From Gammaproteobacteria bacterium (lineage in GTDB: Bacteria > Pseudomonadota > Gammaproteobacteria > Pseudomonadales > Halieaceae), in the NCBI GenBank assembly GCA_024742415.1, contig JANSYN010000005.1, forward strand, positions 186,001 through 250,000: a stretch of DNA of 64,000 nt, read 5' to 3'. Positions 31,238-40,042 of this stretch are shown piece after piece. The notes under the pieces were generated by a model that searched no databases, had not been told where the DNA came from, and was given only the letters and a program-made list of their open reading frames with translations. Position 1 is the first letter of the stretch. Each line of letters opens with the position of its first letter. The position numbers and the translations under genes were made by a program.

Positions 31238-31269
31238 GCTGCCGCTCAAACACTGGATTCGGAATTCAC

Positions 31270-31899
31270 ATGAAATACGCAGTACTTACGTTTGGCCTCG
31301 TTATGGCCTGGGCCTCGGGGGCATTTGCCGCCGAGCCTGTTCCTGTTGGCAATGCAGATGCCGGCAAAAACCAGGTCGCCGTTTGTAGCGCCTGTCACGG
31401 CGCAGACGGTAATGGCAGTGCGCCGTTTCCCAAGTTGGCGGGGCAGGGCGAGAAGTACCTCTACAAACAACTGCGCGATGTGCGCGACGGCGCTCGCTCA
31501 ATTCCTACCATGGTCGGCCAGCTCGATGGCAAGAGTAATCAGGACCTGGCTGACATAGCGGCCTTTTATGCAAGCCAGGCAAGTACCGGCGGCCAGACCG
31601 ACCCTGAGCTGCTGGAGTTGGGCCAAAATGTCTACCGTGCCGGCATTGCCGAGCGTAAAGTGGCAGCGTGTTCAGGCTGCCATTCGCCGACCGGTCGCGG
31701 CAATGCCCCCGCGGGATATCCTGCGCTGGCGGGCCAGCATGCCCAGTACACCGCAGACCAGCTGCGCGCCTATCGTAAGGGTTATGAAGATCCGGCAGGG
31801 CGCACCAACGACCCGAACAAGATTATGCGAATCAACGCTTTCGGCCTGAGCGACAAAGAGATCGAGGCGGTCTCCAGCTATATTGCAGGGTTGAAGTAA
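31270..31899 (+). CDS. Diheme cytochrome c4
   Basis: A 209-residue periplasmic cytochrome with signal peptide (about 1-20) and two homologous domains, each with a heme motif: CSACH at about residue 39 and CSGCH at about 137. Methionine ligands are likely in SIPTMVGQL and NKIMRINAF. It donates electrons to heme-copper oxidases. Placement next to c5 and near polA/engB/dsbA is the same as in pseudomonads. Confidence 0.96.
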   Translation: MKYAVLTFGLVMAWASGAFAAEPVPVGNADAGKNQVAVCSACHGADGNGSAPFPKLAGQGEKYLYKQLRDVRDGARSIPTMVGQLDGKSNQDLADIAAFYASQASTGGQTDPELLELGQNVYRAGIAERKVAACSGCHSPTGRGNAPAGYPALAGQHAQYTADQLRAYRKGYEDPAGRTNDPNKIMRINAFGLSDKEIEAVSSYIAGLK

Positions 31900-31909
31900 C
31901 GACCGACGT

Positions 31910-31937
31910 CAAGGGCGGCCTGTGTGCCGCCTTGTTT
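31910..31937 (+). terminator. Terminator-like hairpin after cytochrome c4
   Basis: GGCGGC at 31914-31919 pairs with GCCGCC at 31926-31931, followed by TTGTTTG; 11 bases after the cytochrome c4 stop. Confidence 0.55.
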
Positions 31938-32017
31938 GTCAGTATCGAACATTACGTTGTGCTTGTTGTCTCACAGGGTACGGCATAGGCTCTGCGCACG
32001 CTCTGCCAGAGCATCCC

Positions 32018-32108
32018 ATAAGCGCTTTAGAAGTACTGCTTATATAAGTACGAAGCGATAAGCACTCATCGATAAGTGTTAGTTGTTAGGTATTAGCTGA
32101 TAAGTGCC
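32018..32108. repeat. Cluster of ATAAG-type direct repeats before dsbA
   Basis: Five copies of ATAAGYRC-like words occur within 90 bases: near 32019 (CATAAGCGC), 32044 (TATAAGTAC), 32058 (GATAAGCAC), 32071 (GATAAGTGT) and 32100 (GATAAGTGC). They lie in the gap between the cytochrome c4 terminator and dsbA. They could be regulator sites or decayed tandem repeats. Confidence 0.4.
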
Positions 32109-32183
32109 AGTTGATATGTAGTACGTGAGCACGACTTGCCAAGACGCACCATCCACTGTTTTTGGAACACTCAGGAGAAAACC

Positions 32184-32831
32184 ATGATCAGACGCTTCTT
32201 TTTGCCCCTGGCCCTGATGCTTGCCGCCCTGTCCTGCTCCGCGCAGGAAGAGGCGCCAACGTTTACTGCGGGCAAGCACTACGATGTGATTGCTGACCAG
32301 GTAGCGCGCACCGCCGACAGGAACAAAATTGAAGTGGCCGAATTCTTCTGGTACGGCTGCGGCCACTGCTACACCTTCGAGCCGATGCTGGCGGCGTGGA
32401 AAAAAACCCTGGCAGAGGATGTCGCCTTTCGACCCATTCCGGCGATCTGGAACCCGGTGATGGAGCTGCATGCCAAGGCGTACTACACCGCTGAAGCGCT
32501 GGGCGTTTTTGATAGCGTACACCCCGCACTATTTGAAGCGATGAATGCGGAGCGCAAGCGACTCGGCTCGGTGGATGAGATCGCCGCGATTTTTGTCGCG
32601 CAGGGCGTCGCGCGTGAGGACTTCGACAAGGCTTTCAATTCCTTCGGCGTGAGCAGCCAGGTGCGTCAGGCAGACGCGGCCGCCAAGAGCGCCGGCATCA
32701 GCGGAACGCCGTCAATGATGGTAGAGGGCAAATACTTGTTGTCTGGACGAAAAGCCGGTGGCCAGGCAGAGATGCTGCAAATTGCCGACTTCCTGGTCGC
32801 GCAGGAACGCGCGGCACGCGCAGCGCAGTAA
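32184..32831 (+). CDS. dsbA: Thiol:disulfide oxidoreductase DsbA
   Basis: A 215-residue periplasmic oxidase that introduces disulfide bonds into exported proteins. Signal peptide about residues 1-19 (ALSCSA; the cysteine near the cleavage site might also allow a lipoprotein). Active site FWYGCGHCYTFEP has CGHC, the dipeptide of eukaryotic PDI, instead of the common CPHC. The cis-proline loop SGTPSMMV is present. The ATG at 32184 follows AGGAG; the longer open frame from 32136 is leader. Confidence 0.93.
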   Translation: MIRRFFLPLALMLAALSCSAQEEAPTFTAGKHYDVIADQVARTADRNKIEVAEFFWYGCGHCYTFEPMLAAWKKTLAEDVAFRPIPAIWNPVMELHAKAYYTAEALGVFDSVHPALFEAMNAERKRLGSVDEIAAIFVAQGVAREDFDKAFNSFGVSSQVRQADAAAKSAGISGTPSMMVEGKYLLSGRKAGGQAEMLQIADFLVAQERAARAAQ

Positions 32832-32889
32832 GACTGTAGCATTGTAATTCTGCAAAACGCCTGCCGGCTTGCACATCGCGGCAGCGTAG

Positions 32890-32924
32890 AAAAGGGACGG
32901 GGTAACTAACCTGTCCCTTTTTTT
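32890..32924. terminator. Bidirectional terminator between dsbA and cysteine synthase
   Basis: AAAAGGGAC at 32890-32898 pairs with GTCCCTTTT at 32913-32921, with T tracts on both strands. It serves both convergent genes. Confidence 0.8.
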
Positions 32925-32937
32925 GTGTACGCTCCGG

Positions 32938-33945
32938 TTAGATGTCCAGCCACTCGGGAACCGGCAGGCCCTTGTTGTGCAGGAACACCGGGTTGAAGAT
33001 CTTGCTCTGGTATCGATTGCCGTAATCGCACAAGATAGTAACGATGGTATGGCCGGGCCCTAGTTGCTTTGCTAGATGCACTGCCCCCGCAATGTTCAAT
33101 CCAGAGGTGCCTCCAAGGCAGAGGCCCTCGTTGCGCAACACATCAAATACGTAGGGCAGAGCTTCTTCATCACTGATCGTGTAGGCGTAATCCACTCGCG
33201 CCTGTGCGGCGTTACCCGTGACATGACCAATGCCCACGCCCTCAATGATCGAGCTGCCCTGGCTGGCCTCGATTTCGCCCTTGCTGAAATAGCTGCAAAG
33301 TACGGCGCCAGCGGGGTCTGCCAGCGCAATCTTGATGTTGGGGTTTTTTTCTTTCAGGGCATTGGAAACACCGGCTATGGTGCCTCCAGTGCCTGCGGCA
33401 CACACAAAGCCGTCAACGGTGCCATCGGTTTGCTGCCAGATTTCTTGTGCTGTGGTGCTCGCGTGAATGTCCATATTTGCCAGGTTGTCGAACTGCCTGG
33501 CCCAGACTGCGCCGTTGACTTCTTCGCTGGCAAACTTCTTTGCCAGCCCCTCGGCGATGTGAATGTAGTGATTGGGATCCTTGTAGCTGGTGGCAGGAAC
33601 CAGATGCAAGTCGGCACCGAGCAGTTCGAGAGTGTCGATTTTCTCTTTGCTCTGGGTAATTGGCATCACCACAGTGCTGGTGTAGCCCATGGCGTTGGCG
33701 AGCAGTGTTAGCCCGATGCCGGTGTTGCCTGCGGTGCCTTCAACGATGCGCCCGCCGGGTCGCAGCTCGCCGGCTTTCTCGGCGGCGCGAATAATGCCCA
33801 ATGCCGTGCGGTCTTTTACCGAACCGCCCGCATTGAGGAACTCCGCTTTGCCCAGAATGGTGCAGCCGGTTTCTTCTGAAACCCGCTTGAGTTTCAGCAG
33901 GGGTGTATTGCCAATCAGGCCGGTGACATCGTTCGCGATCTGCAC
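32938..33945 (-). CDS. PLP-dependent cysteine synthase
   Basis: A 335-residue O-acetylserine sulfhydrylase-type enzyme. The PLP lysine is in NAGGSVKDRTAL, the substrate loop is EGTAGNTGIG, the phosphate loop AAGTGGTIAG, and QFDNLANMDIH is the QF motif. It joins sulfide to O-acetylserine. Within the family it resembles the longer CysK-like group also related to cystathionine beta-synthase. GGAGGA six bases ahead of a GTG at 33945 fixes the start; the open frame to 33981 includes that ribosome binding site. Confidence 0.92.
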   Translation of the reverse strand: MQIANDVTGLIGNTPLLKLKRVSEETGCTILGKAEFLNAGGSVKDRTALGIIRAAEKAGELRPGGRIVEGTAGNTGIGLTLLANAMGYTSTVVMPITQSKEKIDTLELLGADLHLVPATSYKDPNHYIHIAEGLAKKFASEEVNGAVWARQFDNLANMDIHASTTAQEIWQQTDGTVDGFVCAAGTGGTIAGVSNALKEKNPNIKIALADPAGAVLCSYFSKGEIEASQGSSIIEGVGIGHVTGNAAQARVDYAYTISDEEALPYVFDVLRNEGLCLGGTSGLNIAGAVHLAKQLGPGHTIVTILCDYGNRYQSKIFNPVFLHNKGLPVPEWLDI

Positions 33946-33997
33946 ACTGCTTCCTCCGGAAATCTGTACAGAGTATGCCACAGCGGGCTCTGGCGGG

Positions 33998-35212
33998 TCA
34001 GTCGTTTATGCCTTGTGGGTGGTGTTCTGACTGCGCGTGCACCAGCGTGCTCAGCACCAGTGCAATTGCGGTAATAAAAAACATGAAGTACAGCATCGGC
34101 TCGGGCGTGTCTTTAAGAAACACCCCGACGGCGGCAGTGGCCAACGACGATAGACCCATCTGGATAAAACCGAGCAGGGCAGAGGCGGTGCCCGCAATGT
34201 GCGGGAAGGGACGCAGCGCAACGGCCATGGCATTGGGCAGCACCAGGCCCATGCCGGCGGAATAAAACACCATGGGTGCAAGAATAGCGGTAACGCTAAG
34301 CGGAAACAGTTTGCCGCTAACCAGCATGGTCGTGCACGCGCCTGCCGCAAGCACGCTGCCCAGTAATACCGTTTGTTCCGGCTGGTAGTGCCTGCTTAAT
34401 CGCGCGCTGAGACCACTGCCCATCATGTAACCGGCAACTGATGTCAGGAAGATAAAACCGAAGTACTCCATGGGCACTCCCAGCATGTCAATAAAGACAA
34501 AACTGGAACAGACGATGTAGGTCATCAGCCCGGCATAGACCATGCTACTGGCAAAGGTGGAGGTCATGAACAGTCGATGCCGCAATAACTCTGCGTAATT
34601 TCGGGCGATAGCAACAGGGTGAAGACTCTGTTTCATTGGTATGGATTCAGCGAGAAACACCTGAATCAGCACGATCATGGCGACGCCGTAAAACGCAAGA
34701 AACATGAACAGCACGGGCCATGGCAACCATAACAGCATGACAGCGCCCAGCGTAGGTGCAATCGCCGGTGCCAACGCCATCAGCATCGCAATCAGCGACA
34801 GTGCTCGCGCGGCGCGCGTTGGCCCAAACACATCGCGCGCCACCGTGCGTGCCAGGGTTGGGCCCACGCAGGCGCCGATGCCCTGTATAAAACGGTAGAC
34901 GATCAGTTCTTCAACGGTTGTGGACTGGCTGCAGCCAATACACGCGGCGACGAACAGGACCGTGCCACCCAGCAGCACGGGTTTGCGGCCGATGCGGTCT
35001 GCCAGCGGCCCGCAGGCCAGGTGGAACAGGGCGAAGCCGGTAAGGTAAACGCTCAGGGTAAGGTGGATGCGGCTGATGTTGGTATCGAGTGCGTCGACCA
35101 TCATCGGCATGGCCGGCACATACATATCGACACTCAGCGGGCCAAGCGCCACGAGCGCTGCCAGCAGGGCCAGCAGCCAGGGAGAGTCAGGGTGTAGGTG
35201 TCGGCGCGTCAT
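33998..35212 (-). CDS. Bcr/CflA-family drug-resistance MFS transporter
   Basis: A 404-residue, twelve-helix transporter. The first helix ends with LGPLSVDMYVPAMP, the Bcr/CflA signature, and GPLADRIGRKPVLLGG is the MFS motif between helices 2 and 3; RFIQGIGACVGPTLARTVARD is motif C-like. Family members export drugs such as bicyclomycin and small peptides or cysteine. It lies 50 bases upstream of the cysteine synthase on the same strand; since some relatives export cysteine pathway metabolites, a functional link is possible. Confidence 0.92.
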   Translation of the reverse strand: MTRRHLHPDSPWLLALLAALVALGPLSVDMYVPAMPMMVDALDTNISRIHLTLSVYLTGFALFHLACGPLADRIGRKPVLLGGTVLFVAACIGCSQSTTVEELIVYRFIQGIGACVGPTLARTVARDVFGPTRAARALSLIAMLMALAPAIAPTLGAVMLLWLPWPVLFMFLAFYGVAMIVLIQVFLAESIPMKQSLHPVAIARNYAELLRHRLFMTSTFASSMVYAGLMTYIVCSSFVFIDMLGVPMEYFGFIFLTSVAGYMMGSGLSARLSRHYQPEQTVLLGSVLAAGACTTMLVSGKLFPLSVTAILAPMVFYSAGMGLVLPNAMAVALRPFPHIAGTASALLGFIQMGLSSLATAAVGVFLKDTPEPMLYFMFFITAIALVLSTLVHAQSEHHPQGIND

Positions 35213-35285
35213 GGGCGGGCGATGCTATCCCATGCACCTGTGCAAAGCAAAACTGCGCGGCGGCGTGGGGCCGGTGGTCGCCCGC

Positions 35286-36065
35286 CTATTTTTCGAAGTT
35301 CATCACGGTCTTCCACCAGAGGCTGGGGAACAAGGTACGCCACAAATACAGCAGCCGCGCCTGGCCGGGATAAATAATGTCGCGGTCCTTGCGCAGGCCC
35401 TTTTCAATGGCGTCTATCATGGCTTCCGGGTCTGCCAGGCGGCCGGTTTTTTTGGCCTCGATGATGCTGCCCGGCGTGTCGGAGGCAATCGTCTGGTCGA
35501 CCAGCGGCGTATTCACCGCAGGCGGACAAACCAGATGAGCGCGCACCCCTGTGCTGCGAATCTCATTTTGCAGGACCTCCATGTATGCATTCACGGCCGC
35601 CTTCGTTGCGCAGTACGCGCCCATCTTGGGCACCAGTGCGACACCGGCAATGGAGCCAAACACAACCAGGCGGCCGCTACCGCGCTCGGTCATGGCCGGC
35701 AGTACGGCGCGCACCATGTAAGTGGTGCCGAAATAGTTAATACGAAAGAGGCGCTCCATATCTTCGTGGCTATGCTCAGACAGCTTGTGGCCGGGCATCA
35801 ACGCCGCAGCGTGCATCAGGAGTTCGATAGGCCCCAGCTCCTGCGCGACCTTTGCGACCTGGGCTGTTACCTCCTGCAGATTTGCGATGTCGCAGCGGTA
35901 GGCGTGCATGTTGTCGAACTCGGCTGCCGTCGCCTGCAGGGCCGCTTCGTTAACATCAAAGATCGCGACCTTCGCGCCCTGGCGCGCCAGCCGCCGCGCG
36001 GCGATCTGCCCCATGCCACTGGCGCCCCCCGTTACCAGTGCCACCTTGCCTGCCATTTCGATCAT
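35286..36065 (-). CDS. Short-chain dehydrogenase/reductase
   Basis: A 259-residue classical SDR. Cofactor motif TGGASGMGQ near the N-terminus, active-site Ser in VFGSIAGVA, and the YxxxK pair in GAYCATKAAV. FDVNEAALQ with Asp after beta 2 suggests NAD(H). The C-terminal LWRTLFPSLWWKTVMNF is amphipathic and may touch membrane, as in fatty acyl or lipid SDRs. Substrate unknown. Confidence 0.9.
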   Translation of the reverse strand: MIEMAGKVALVTGGASGMGQIAARRLARQGAKVAIFDVNEAALQATAAEFDNMHAYRCDIANLQEVTAQVAKVAQELGPIELLMHAAALMPGHKLSEHSHEDMERLFRINYFGTTYMVRAVLPAMTERGSGRLVVFGSIAGVALVPKMGAYCATKAAVNAYMEVLQNEIRSTGVRAHLVCPPAVNTPLVDQTIASDTPGSIIEAKKTGRLADPEAMIDAIEKGLRKDRDIIYPGQARLLYLWRTLFPSLWWKTVMNFEK

Positions 36066-36242
36066 ATTGACTGCTTCCCTTGGGGGTGACTGCCACGTTG
36101 GTCAAAGCATGGCAGGCGCGTTTGCTTGCGGTATCGCTGCCGTGCAGCGGAGGCGCTCATACTGTGCCTGTGCCGCCCTTCCTGCAAGCTCCGAACAGGC
36201 CAGCGAAAGTGACGGATTTGTGCGCCTGCTTTGCGCGGCTGG

Positions 36243-36719
36243 TTATTCCTCGATGTGATCCAGTGGCAGTTCGGTGCGTTGCACCACACGCCGCAGCTCG
36301 AAGCTGGAGTGTACGCCCGCAACGCCCTCGATGCGGGTGAGCTTGCCCAGTAAAAAACGTTCGTAGTAGGCCATGTCCGGAACAACCGCGCGCAACAGGT
36401 AATCGGCACTTTGCCCGGTTACGACTGAGCAGGCGGTCACTTCCGGGTACGTTGCAACCTCGGCTTCAAACACTTCGAAGCGATCGGGAGTGTGGCGATC
36501 CATGCTGATGCTGATGTAAGCGGTGAGCTTCAGGCCCAGGGCGTCCTGGTCAAGCAGGGTGACATGGCCGCGGATGATGCCGGATTCTTCCAGGCGCCTG
36601 ACGCGGCGCGAACAGGGCGTGGGTGACAGGTCGACCAGCTCTGCCAGCTCGAGATTGGTGATTCGGGCGTTGCATTGCATTGCCTGCAGGATCTTGCGGT
36701 CGATTCGGTCCAGTTTCAT
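36243..36719 (-). CDS. Lrp/AsnC-family transcriptional regulator
   Basis: A 158-residue regulator with an N-terminal winged helix (LDRIDRKILQAMQ through SPTPCSRRVRRLEESGII) and a C-terminal RAM ligand-binding domain ending in the typical SSFELRRVVQRTELPL. Members sense amino acids. It is divergent from leuA across a 366-base gap, so it may control leuA in response to leucine or a related amino acid; that is inference from position. ATG at 36719 is preferred over 36743 by family length. Confidence 0.92.
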   Translation of the reverse strand: MKLDRIDRKILQAMQCNARITNLELAELVDLSPTPCSRRVRRLEESGIIRGHVTLLDQDALGLKLTAYISISMDRHTPDRFEVFEAEVATYPEVTACSVVTGQSADYLLRAVVPDMAYYERFLLGKLTRIEGVAGVHSSFELRRVVQRTELPLDHIEE

Positions 36720-37085
36720 AGGCCGGCCTGGTGCTTGCAGCAATGAGCTGCAGTGAGTGAGACAGAAATAGAGTATATCGCTAATAAAAGTAACAAAATA
36801 AGAGAAATTATGCAGATAGAAGGCCTATATGAGCCATATTCGCACACATTCTCTCGCGCGACGCGCGTATACTACGCTCCGTGTTGTGTATCACCTGCAG
36901 CATCCCGCTCCGGCGCAGTGACTCCCTGCGTCGGCGGCCACTGGCATCACAAGTGCGATTGAGCGCGCGGGTCTGCAGGTGAAGCAACCAGCGGGGAGCG
37001 GCCGTCGTATTGGGCGCCAGCCGAGAACGCGCACAAAGCCATTAATATCTGCTGAATCTTCAGCATCAATGTCAGGTACAGAACA
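36720..37085 (+). promoter_or_regulatory. Divergent control region and probable long leader of leuA
   Basis: No convincing gene. The first 130 bases are AT-rich. TATACT at 36868-36873 is a likely -10 box and would give a leader of about 205 bases. In the leader CACCTGCAG (36892-36900) is the exact complement of CTGCAGGTG (36974-36982), and GCTGAATCTTCAGC (about 37050-37063) forms a small hairpin. A six-codon open frame ATG...TGA at 37069-37089 overlaps the leuA start (ATGA), which could couple their translation. No leucine-codon run is visible. Confidence 0.45.
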
Positions 37086-38759
37086 ATGAGCAGTTTCGAC
37101 CACAGCAAATACCAGCCTTTCAAGCCTGTTCCCATGGCCAACCGGCGGTGGCCAGACAAAGTCATCGAAGCGGCGCCGCTGTGGTGCAGCGTGGATCTGC
37201 GCGATGGCAACCAGGCGCTGGTGGAGCCTATGACGGCCCGGCAGAAGTCGCTGTTGTGGGATCAGCTCGTAAAGATCGGCTTCAAGGAGATTGAGGTCGG
37301 ATTTCCGTCAGCGTCCAGCCATGACTATGACTTTGTGCGCGAGTTGATCGACAACAATCGCATCCCCGATGACGTGACCATCCAGGTCCTCACCCAGGCC
37401 CGCCCGGACCTCATTACCAAAACCTTTGAGTCACTCAAGGGCGCGCGCAGAGCCGTGGTTCATGTGTACAACTCCACCTCGACGGTGCAGCGCGAGCAGG
37501 TTTTTGGGTTGGATAAAGCCGGCATTATCGAGATCGCAGTGCGCGGCGCCACGCTCGTCCAGGAGTGCGCGGCGCAGCACCCGGACACCGAATGGGTCTT
37601 TGAATATTCCCCCGAGAGCTTCACCGGTACCGAGCTCGATTTTGCAGTAGAGGTGTGCGATGCGGTGACGGAAGTCTGGCAGCCCACGCCCGAGCGCCCG
37701 GTGATTATCAACCTGCCGGCCACGGTAGAGATGAGCACGCCGAACGTGTACGCAGACCAGATCGAATGGTTTTGTGATCACGTGGCCAGGCGCGACAGCC
37801 TGTTGATCTCCCTGCACACCCATAATGATCGCGGCTGCGCCGTTGCGGCTGCCGAGCTGGGTGTGTTGGCCGGAGCCGATCGCGTCGAAGGCACGCTGTT
37901 TGGCAACGGTGAGCGCACCGGCAATATGGACATCGTTACCATGGCGATGAACCTCTACAGCCAGGGTGTGGACCCAAAGTTGGCGCTGGCCAACATGGAC
38001 GAGATTCTGCAGGTCAGCAAAGACTGCACGCAGCTGCCCGTCCACCCACGGCACCCTTATGCCGGTGAGTTAGTGTTTACTGCGTTCTCCGGCAGCCATC
38101 AGGATGCCATCAAGAAATGCCTCGGCAAGCGCGATGAGAACGCCGTCTGGGAGGTGGCTTACCTGCCGATTGACCCGGCGGATATCGGGCGCTCCTACCA
38201 GGAGGTGATCCGCATAAACAGCCAGTCTGGCAAGGGTGGCATTGCCTACGTGTTGCAGCGTGACTACGGCCTGGAGCTGCCGCGCTGGCTGCAGATCGAT
38301 TTCAGTGCGGCGGTGCAGGCGTATGCCGAAGCGCGGGAGTCCGAGGTCGGCTCTGCCGAGATCTACCAGTTGTTCCAGGACACCTACCTGGCAACCCAGG
38401 GCCGCTACCAGCTGGGCGACTACCAGGTGAGCCGTGAAGACAAGGTCGACAAGTTGCAGGCCCAGTTAACGCATGCCGGCACCCAACACAGCCTTAGTGG
38501 TTCCGGCAACGGTGTGGTGGCCTCTTTCGTGGATGCCATGGAGCGCTTCACCGGCAAGCAAATCGTACTGGTGGAATACAATGAGCATGCCCTGGCCCAG
38601 AGTGCCGATGCCGAGGCTGTGTGTTACATCCAGCTGAATGTTGACGGTGAACGCTTCTGCGGTGTGGGCCGTAGCCACGATATCATCCAGGCATCGCTGG
38701 ACGGCATCCTCGGCGCCATCAACAAGGCCTCCGGTGAAGCGCACAATGCGGCGGCCTAG
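37086..38759 (+). CDS. leuA: 2-Isopropylmalate synthase
   Basis: A 557-residue first enzyme of leucine synthesis, condensing acetyl-CoA with 2-oxoisovalerate. Catalytic signatures are SVDLRDGNQALVEPM and LHTHNDRGCAVAAAELG plus GTLFGNGERTGNMD. The C-terminal about 130 residues form the leucine-sensing regulatory domain. Length and the N-terminal YQPFKPVPMANRRWP place it in the longer LeuA type found in pseudomonads, actinobacteria and yeast. Preceded by a divergent Lrp-type gene. Confidence 0.97.
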   Translation: MSSFDHSKYQPFKPVPMANRRWPDKVIEAAPLWCSVDLRDGNQALVEPMTARQKSLLWDQLVKIGFKEIEVGFPSASSHDYDFVRELIDNNRIPDDVTIQVLTQARPDLITKTFESLKGARRAVVHVYNSTSTVQREQVFGLDKAGIIEIAVRGATLVQECAAQHPDTEWVFEYSPESFTGTELDFAVEVCDAVTEVWQPTPERPVIINLPATVEMSTPNVYADQIEWFCDHVARRDSLLISLHTHNDRGCAVAAAELGVLAGADRVEGTLFGNGERTGNMDIVTMAMNLYSQGVDPKLALANMDEILQVSKDCTQLPVHPRHPYAGELVFTAFSGSHQDAIKKCLGKRDENAVWEVAYLPIDPADIGRSYQEVIRINSQSGKGGIAYVLQRDYGLELPRWLQIDFSAAVQAYAEARESEVGSAEIYQLFQDTYLATQGRYQLGDYQVSREDKVDKLQAQLTHAGTQHSLSGSGNGVVASFVDAMERFTGKQIVLVEYNEHALAQSADAEAVCYIQLNVDGERFCGVGRSHDIIQASLDGILGAINKASGEAHNAAA

Positions 38760-38902
38760 GGGCCGCCCCGATAAAACTGCCGATTGAGTCCCATAATCTC
38801 CAGTTTATGATGGTGTTCCCCTGGCTGCGGCGCTAAGGTTTGGTTAAATAAAAGTGCATCTTTGGGGGCCGCGCGGTACGCAGTGACGGCCGGGTCCGGG
38901 CG

Positions 38903-40039
38903 ATGAACAGTAACGTCACCACAAAGCAGGAAAACATCTGGTCGCGCCTCAAGGAACACTTCACCGAGGCCTTTTCCGGAGAAATGCTTTCGCCCAGAAG
39001 CCCGGGCGATGCACAGCACGATGACGAGTGGCGCGACCGCCGCCGCCGCAATGCCTACCGCTATATCCTGCTCGTTCTGGCCGCCGTACTTGCGCCGATA
39101 TGGGCGTTCAATGTTTATACTGAGTCCTGGCTGCTGGTGGCTGGCATGTCCTTCCTGCTGCTGGTATTGATGGCGGATATTGGCTTCCTCAGCACCGGGC
39201 ACGAGAGCAAGGCCTCACCGCTTCTTATCATCTTGATCAGTATTGCCCTGGGCGTGCTCGCGTACTACCAGGGTCAGCAGTTTGCCCTGTTTTTCCAGTT
39301 TCCATTGCTCGTGTTATTGCCTGTGCTGACCAAGCTGCGCTGGGCCGCCATCGTGGGTGCTGCCACCGTGTTGCTGCTGGCGCCGCGTGTGATTGAGCAG
39401 TTTGGTGTGACCTCGCTCATTGTGATGTTGAGCCTGGCTGTAAGCTGGCTGGTGAGCGCCTGGATGATGTTTGCGGTGCGCGAGCAGGCCAAGCGGTTGA
39501 CCGGCATGGCCATTACGGACCCATTAACCGGCGCGCACAATCGGCGCTACATGGAGCTACAGGCGTCGCGAGCGCTGCAATCCTGGGTGCGCTATAAAAC
39601 TTCGGTGTCTTTGTTGCTGATTGATATCGACCACTTCAAACGCATCAACGACAAGTATGGTCATGCCCTTGGCGACAGGGCCCTGCAGGAAGTCGTCAAC
39701 CGCGTGCGCGAGCGGGTGCGCGAGTCCGACGTGTTGTGTCGTTTTGGCGGTGAGGAGTTTGTGCTGCTGCTGTCCGAGTCGAATGACCGCAAAGCCGCCA
39801 GTGTTGCCGAGGCCCTGTGCAAGAGCATTGCCAGCTCGAATATTCTGCCGGATGGGCCCATGACGATCAGCGTGGGCATCTGCGACGTTTCACTGGCCAA
39901 AGATGTTGAGCACTGGTTTAAACTGGCGGACAATGCAATGTACGTGGCCAAGCACAACGGCCGCAACCGGGTGGAGATCGCGCGCGATGACAAGCCTAAG
40001 GTGGTCCCCATTACCAAAACGGTTCCTGATTGGCGCTAA
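38903..40039 (+). CDS. Membrane-bound diguanylate cyclase (GGDEF)
   Basis: A 378-residue protein with a cytoplasmic N-terminal stretch, five or six transmembrane helices (about residues 48-190) and a C-terminal GGDEF domain (about 205-365). The catalytic motif is RFGGEEF, an active variant. The inhibitory-site RxxD (RESD) is five residues ahead, so product feedback by cyclic di-GMP is expected. The membrane part is probably a sensor, with unknown signal. The lipoprotein gene begins four bases after the stop. Confidence 0.94.
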   Translation: MNSNVTTKQENIWSRLKEHFTEAFSGEMLSPRSPGDAQHDDEWRDRRRRNAYRYILLVLAAVLAPIWAFNVYTESWLLVAGMSFLLLVLMADIGFLSTGHESKASPLLIILISIALGVLAYYQGQQFALFFQFPLLVLLPVLTKLRWAAIVGAATVLLLAPRVIEQFGVTSLIVMLSLAVSWLVSAWMMFAVREQAKRLTGMAITDPLTGAHNRRYMELQASRALQSWVRYKTSVSLLLIDIDHFKRINDKYGHALGDRALQEVVNRVRERVRESDVLCRFGGEEFVLLLSESNDRKAASVAEALCKSIASSNILPDGPMTISVGICDVSLAKDVEHWFKLADNAMYVAKHNGRNRVEIARDDKPKVVPITKTVPDWR

Positions 40040-40042
40040 CGT

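Noticed and set aside
36753-36962. Plus-strand 69-codon open frame upstream of leuA, considered as a leader peptide
   Set aside because: No leucine-codon run, starts before the likely promoter and has random composition.
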